Origin: Ryuthela nishihirai
Taxonomy: Eukaryota > Arthropoda > Arachnida > Araneae > Heptathelidae
Assembly: GCA_038380435.1 (NCBI GenBank)
Contig: JAWZYU010000030.1
Location: 63,375,817-63,439,816 of the forward strand
Reading direction: 5' to 3'
Length of the DNA: 64,000 nt
Shown: in pieces, positions 38,336 through 64,000 of the stretch
How positions within the stretch are numbered: position 1 is the first letter of the stretch
Layout of the letters: every line of letters starts with the position of its first letter
Translations under genes and position numbers: made by a program
The notes under the pieces: generated by a model
Told to the model about the DNA's origin: nothing
The model's database searches: none
The model's input: the letters and a program-made list of their open reading frames with translations, nothing else

Positions 38336-38992
38336 ACACAGAAGAGGATATTTTCAGATGGAGAAACATTAGATATTTTGCCTAGGGCAACATCAAACTT
38401 AAATTTATCCTTACCCATCTCTCCATTAATGATCAGTATATAGGCGACAAAAAGAAAATAAATGTCAGTCCCATAGCCTAATGTACCAGATGTAAATCAT
38501 GTAATAAAAAACGTATCCATCTCTGTTCACTAGCTGAAGTATGCTAGCCTCGCATCACTGCCTGTTGAGCTTTTGGTAGATGGATGGATACATAGTACAT
38601 TCCTTGATGCATTTATAATCGGGGTTCACAAAAGTTGGAAGACAAAATTATTGTGTGTTGTTTTAGTTTATTTCACTCTGGCATTGCACCACGTTTCATT
38701 AGAGCTATACAATTTTTTCGGTTATCATCGATACTTTTGTGAACCTTGATAATTTAATAAATAATTGTTTTTCAAAGTATATTTATGTAATTTTTTACAA
38801 GACATTGTAATTTTTGTACATATGCCAACACAAATAGTGTAGATTGCATTTATCATTATGAAGCAGCTTTGCTTGTTGAATGAATTACAGATTTTTGGTT
38901 CACAAATATGCATTTTAATGCTGACTGATGAACTGCAGGTGTATATTATACAGAAAAATAAAAACTCATTTATGATAAAAAGTATGTTGATT

Positions 38993-38998
38993 TTTATT
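38993..38998 (-). terminator. Candidate polyadenylation signal of the Gli/Ci gene
   Basis: AATAAA on the minus strand (tttatt on plus). It is 2.3 kb downstream of the stop at 41319, at the far edge of a repeat-free block. Inferred only from position and motif. Confidence 0.3.
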
Positions 38999-41318
38999 TC
39001 AACAACATATATGGTAACAAAGGAAAACCACTGAACATTACATTGGAAGTTAATGTCTTGTAAAATGTAAAGGCCACATGTGATGAGCACCAAAATGCAA
39101 CAGGCAGGATAACAATATCACAGTTGGCATTCCAGTTGCAACAACAGACTGCCGGTTTTGGTAATTTACATTGTAATTTGCCACAGAAATTTCACAAACT
39201 TGAGCTGGCCATTTCTGAAATCATTTACGGGTGCATTAATAATCGCACATGATCACCTGTGAAGGCTCTCTTTTGCAGTCTGTACAATATGATCTTTTTA
39301 ACACATTTGGCTCAAAAATCATTGTGGACTATTTCAGATATCATTTCTCTCAGTACTTATATGTATATTGGCAATCATCAATGGTCTGAAACTTAACCCG
39401 TGAATGAAAGCATGTTGGCAACATTATATTAGACCAACAATTCTTATGTACAATGGAAAAAAAAAACATTGTTCAACATACAAACGTTTTAGCTATTAGA
39501 AAATGTAATTGCACTTCTGAATAATCAAAATTTGCTTTTAACATGGTCAAATATAACGTAGATATAATCTGTTTTTCAGTTGATAGATCACTTGTATATT
39601 AGTAGTAAAATACATTATCACTATTTTGGCAAGATATGGCTATAAAATATTAATTCTTACATTATTTTCCCATTATGGTTTAAATGCAGCAAAAAATACA
39701 CATACTGTTTTTGAGCAACTGCTTTTTATGCAACTCTTCAAAGATTAGAATTATAACAGTATGACAGGGCATAACTAGACATTCTGTACCCCAAGCAAAT
39801 GAAAACTTACCCCCTCTCAAAATCCCAATTGTATATGAAAATTCAATACATAGGATATAAAAATAAAAATCCTTGTAAACATTTATCAAAATTATTTTGC
39901 TGCAGATATGGAAGTGGGATCTTGCTGTTCAGGGTTTCTTGTATTTTTGATACCAATTGCACTGTTAAACTTCTGGAGCATCCAAACTTGTCATACATAT
40001 TTTTAGAGATACTGCAAAATTTAATTTGGGCACAATACAAAGTCAGTAGAAATTTAAGGAAGCATTAAAAAAAAAATCTTATTTTTAAAACAATGGCATT
40101 GTGGCTTTGACAGACTGCAAACTCAATACCTCTCTTAAAGTTCCATTTTAGCTGAGCATGCAGAGCCCATGAAACATCGGGTGTGCCATAATGCATAAGA
40201 TCATAGGGGCAAGAAAAAATATCGAGTTGGAGCTACCAACAGTTCTACGAGACTCTGCAGCATTAGAATTTGTCTTCAATTTTTGTAATTAACATCCATT
40301 GGGTTAATTTATCTGCTCCCCCCACATACTCATCTGATTTTTAATAATGCTTATTGAAGTAAGGAAATATATAGGATAAAGAGGAAATTGTTTGTCTCCT
40401 CAATTCACATCCTGAATGACTTAAAAGGCAGAATTACCCATGCTGTGTGGAATCGCCCAGCACATCTCTGCCAATTTCTTGCAAGAGTTCCGATATTGCC
40501 TTCACATCTTGGAGGGATAAATGATGCTAAGTTTTAAGTTTACTAATGTGGAAAAAAAAAAAAGATGGAAAGCTACTCTTTACAGTGATAAAAAACTACA
40601 AGGCAATAACATGATTAAATTTCATTCTATTACAAATCAAATGTATTTTTATCTAAAAAGGTATAGGGCCCAGAAAATAATAAACATATTAATCTGCTAA
40701 CAGTTAAGTGCTTTCCCCACTTTTGGAACTATGGACTAACCAAAGTATGATAGAGGGAGATAATAGCCTGGCACCTTTTACTAGTATTGGCCTACCATAA
40801 TACATTTGTCATGATATGCAGCTTTTCTGATAACACTCATTTTGTATTTGGGGCAAATTCCGATTTGTCTAGTTATGGCCCTACAGGACAGTTTCTTAGA
40901 AATATTAAAAGTAGCTATTAAGAATGACGGGGTTGACACATATTTAAATGGCACAAAAAATTTTTTCGTTTTTTATAATAAGCTTTTCTGAAAATACATT
41001 AATAAAGTTATAAGTACATTGCAAATTTTGCTTTCATGTGCAATGGTGACCTGCCTTTCAAATTTGCAATACTTTGCACTATAATTCTACACAATTTACA
41101 ACTCGGGCATTGTACTACAGGAAGAACTTATACAGTTAATAATTTCCATACTTATGTTTCTTTAAAAAAATTGCCTCATTTTAATAAAAGGAAATTGTAC
41201 AGTTTTGTGCAGAAATAATCAATACTACTAATCTGCTTTTTTTGTTCCAACTATCTCTGAAAAGCCTTTCTGACATTTTGTTGCATTATGAGGCAGTTTT
41301 AATTCAACAGAAAGTGTA
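38999..41318 (-). other. Probable long 3' UTR of the Gli/Ci gene
   Basis: No SINE, LINE or transposon recognised in 2.3 kb, unlike the flanks. Open frames here are short and featureless. Ends at a candidate AATAAA. Reading it as 3' UTR is inference; transcript data would settle it. Confidence 0.35.
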
Positions 41319-63467
<22,149 letters not shown>

Positions 63468-63744
63468 CTGTCAACAAATATGAAATATAGGGCATAATTA
63501 TACATAAAATCATCTTTTATTTTCTCAGTAAGTGTGATGATTAATGAAAATAGTAGAACATAACTTTCAGTAATATTTTTTTACATACGATGATATGCAT
63601 ATAAAACATTGCAGGAGAAAATATGGATTTAATATAATTAAACACACAACATCAGTAAGTTTAAAAATTATTGTATTTAATTACAATAAATATATATAAT
63701 ATTTTAATCCATTATGGAACATTGTTGGATATGGAAATGTCACT
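63468..63744. other. Gli/Ci intron at the window edge
   Basis: AT-rich, no feature seen. Confidence 0.4.
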
Positions 63745-63935
63745 GTATATCAGATAGGATGTTAAGAGTGGGCCTCCAGTGTGTTTAAACACAACTGATT
63801 GCCTTGGTGGAGACTTGCCATTAACAGTTATCCAGTGTTGCTTTCCTTAACACTTTTCTGAGCCCTTGGATTCCTTGTGATCTGGCCAAGTAGCAGGGGG
63901 AAAAATGCCACTCTTAAGCTAAACAACTCTGTAAA
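63745..63935 (+). repeat. SINE B 3' part, diverged
   Basis: agataggatgttaagagtgg, tgccttggtggagacttgcc, ttttctgagcccttgg, aaatgccactcttaagctaa follow SINE B order; head missing. Confidence 0.65.
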
Positions 63936-64000
63936 AGTTACAGAAAGATAAATAAAAATCCTACTTACTTTCCATTGAGAATTTTTTACATCTTAAAATA

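Noticed and set aside
39680..40068. Overlapping open frames after the Gli/Ci stop
   Set aside because: Short, AT-biased, no motifs; more likely 3' UTR sequence.
63960..64000. Possible Gli/Ci upstream exon ending at a GTAAGT donor on the minus strand
   Set aside because: The next exon needs a preceding G to make the conserved G-TLSP join, but this donor leaves an A. There is also a stop (TAA) close upstream in the only useful frame.

Overview
The window looks like animal nuclear DNA from an arthropod: AT-rich, with small exons, kilobase introns, two tRNA-derived SINE families, non-LTR retrotransposon remnants and Tc1/mariner relics. The two host genes are a sidestep (Side)-family immunoglobulin receptor gene and a cubitus interruptus/Gli gene. 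Side proteins are best known from arthropods, so an arthropod is the natural reading. I lean towards a chelicerate, perhaps a horseshoe crab, from the large repeat-laden introns, but that is inference. Nothing suggests bacterial, organellar or viral origin.

Left half, + strand (2668-35626): nine exons, all joined by phase-1 introns, encode a 591-residue type I membrane protein. It has a signal peptide, four Ig domains, one fibronectin III domain, one transmembrane helix and a 39-residue cytoplasmic tail. The Ig sequences match Side domains 2 to 5; the usual N-terminal V-set domain is not seen. Left of it, 1-830 holds a decayed Tc1-like transposase on the - strand.

Middle (35627-41318): the two genes converge tail to tail. 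The gap holds a Tc1-like relic split by a SINE and then about 2.3 kb almost free of repeats, which I read as the 3' UTR of the Gli gene.

Right half, - strand (41319-63467): nine coding exons of a Gli/Ci transcription factor, with the 5' end beyond the window. Four exons carry the five C2H2 zinc fingers. The big last exon carries the PKA-site cluster, a long Q/N-rich region and the conserved C-terminal activation motif.

Repeats fill much of the rest. SINE A has a Ser/Leu-type tRNA head and a tail ending GAGGGGGTATTTATT. SINE B has a CGTAA anticodon-loop head, is about 385 bp long, and several copies have perfect 11-14 bp target-site duplications. A third tRNA-headed repeat (SINE C), pieces of one LINE family, a mariner relic, two MITE-like foldback elements, a GC-rich 614-bp insertion nested in a SINE, and a degenerate 130-160 bp tandem array complete the list. 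A recurring oddity is a set of short snap-back inverted duplications, several inside known repeats, that look like template-switch events. I see no CRISPR array, operon, rRNA or free-standing tRNA gene, and no convincing new molecular system.
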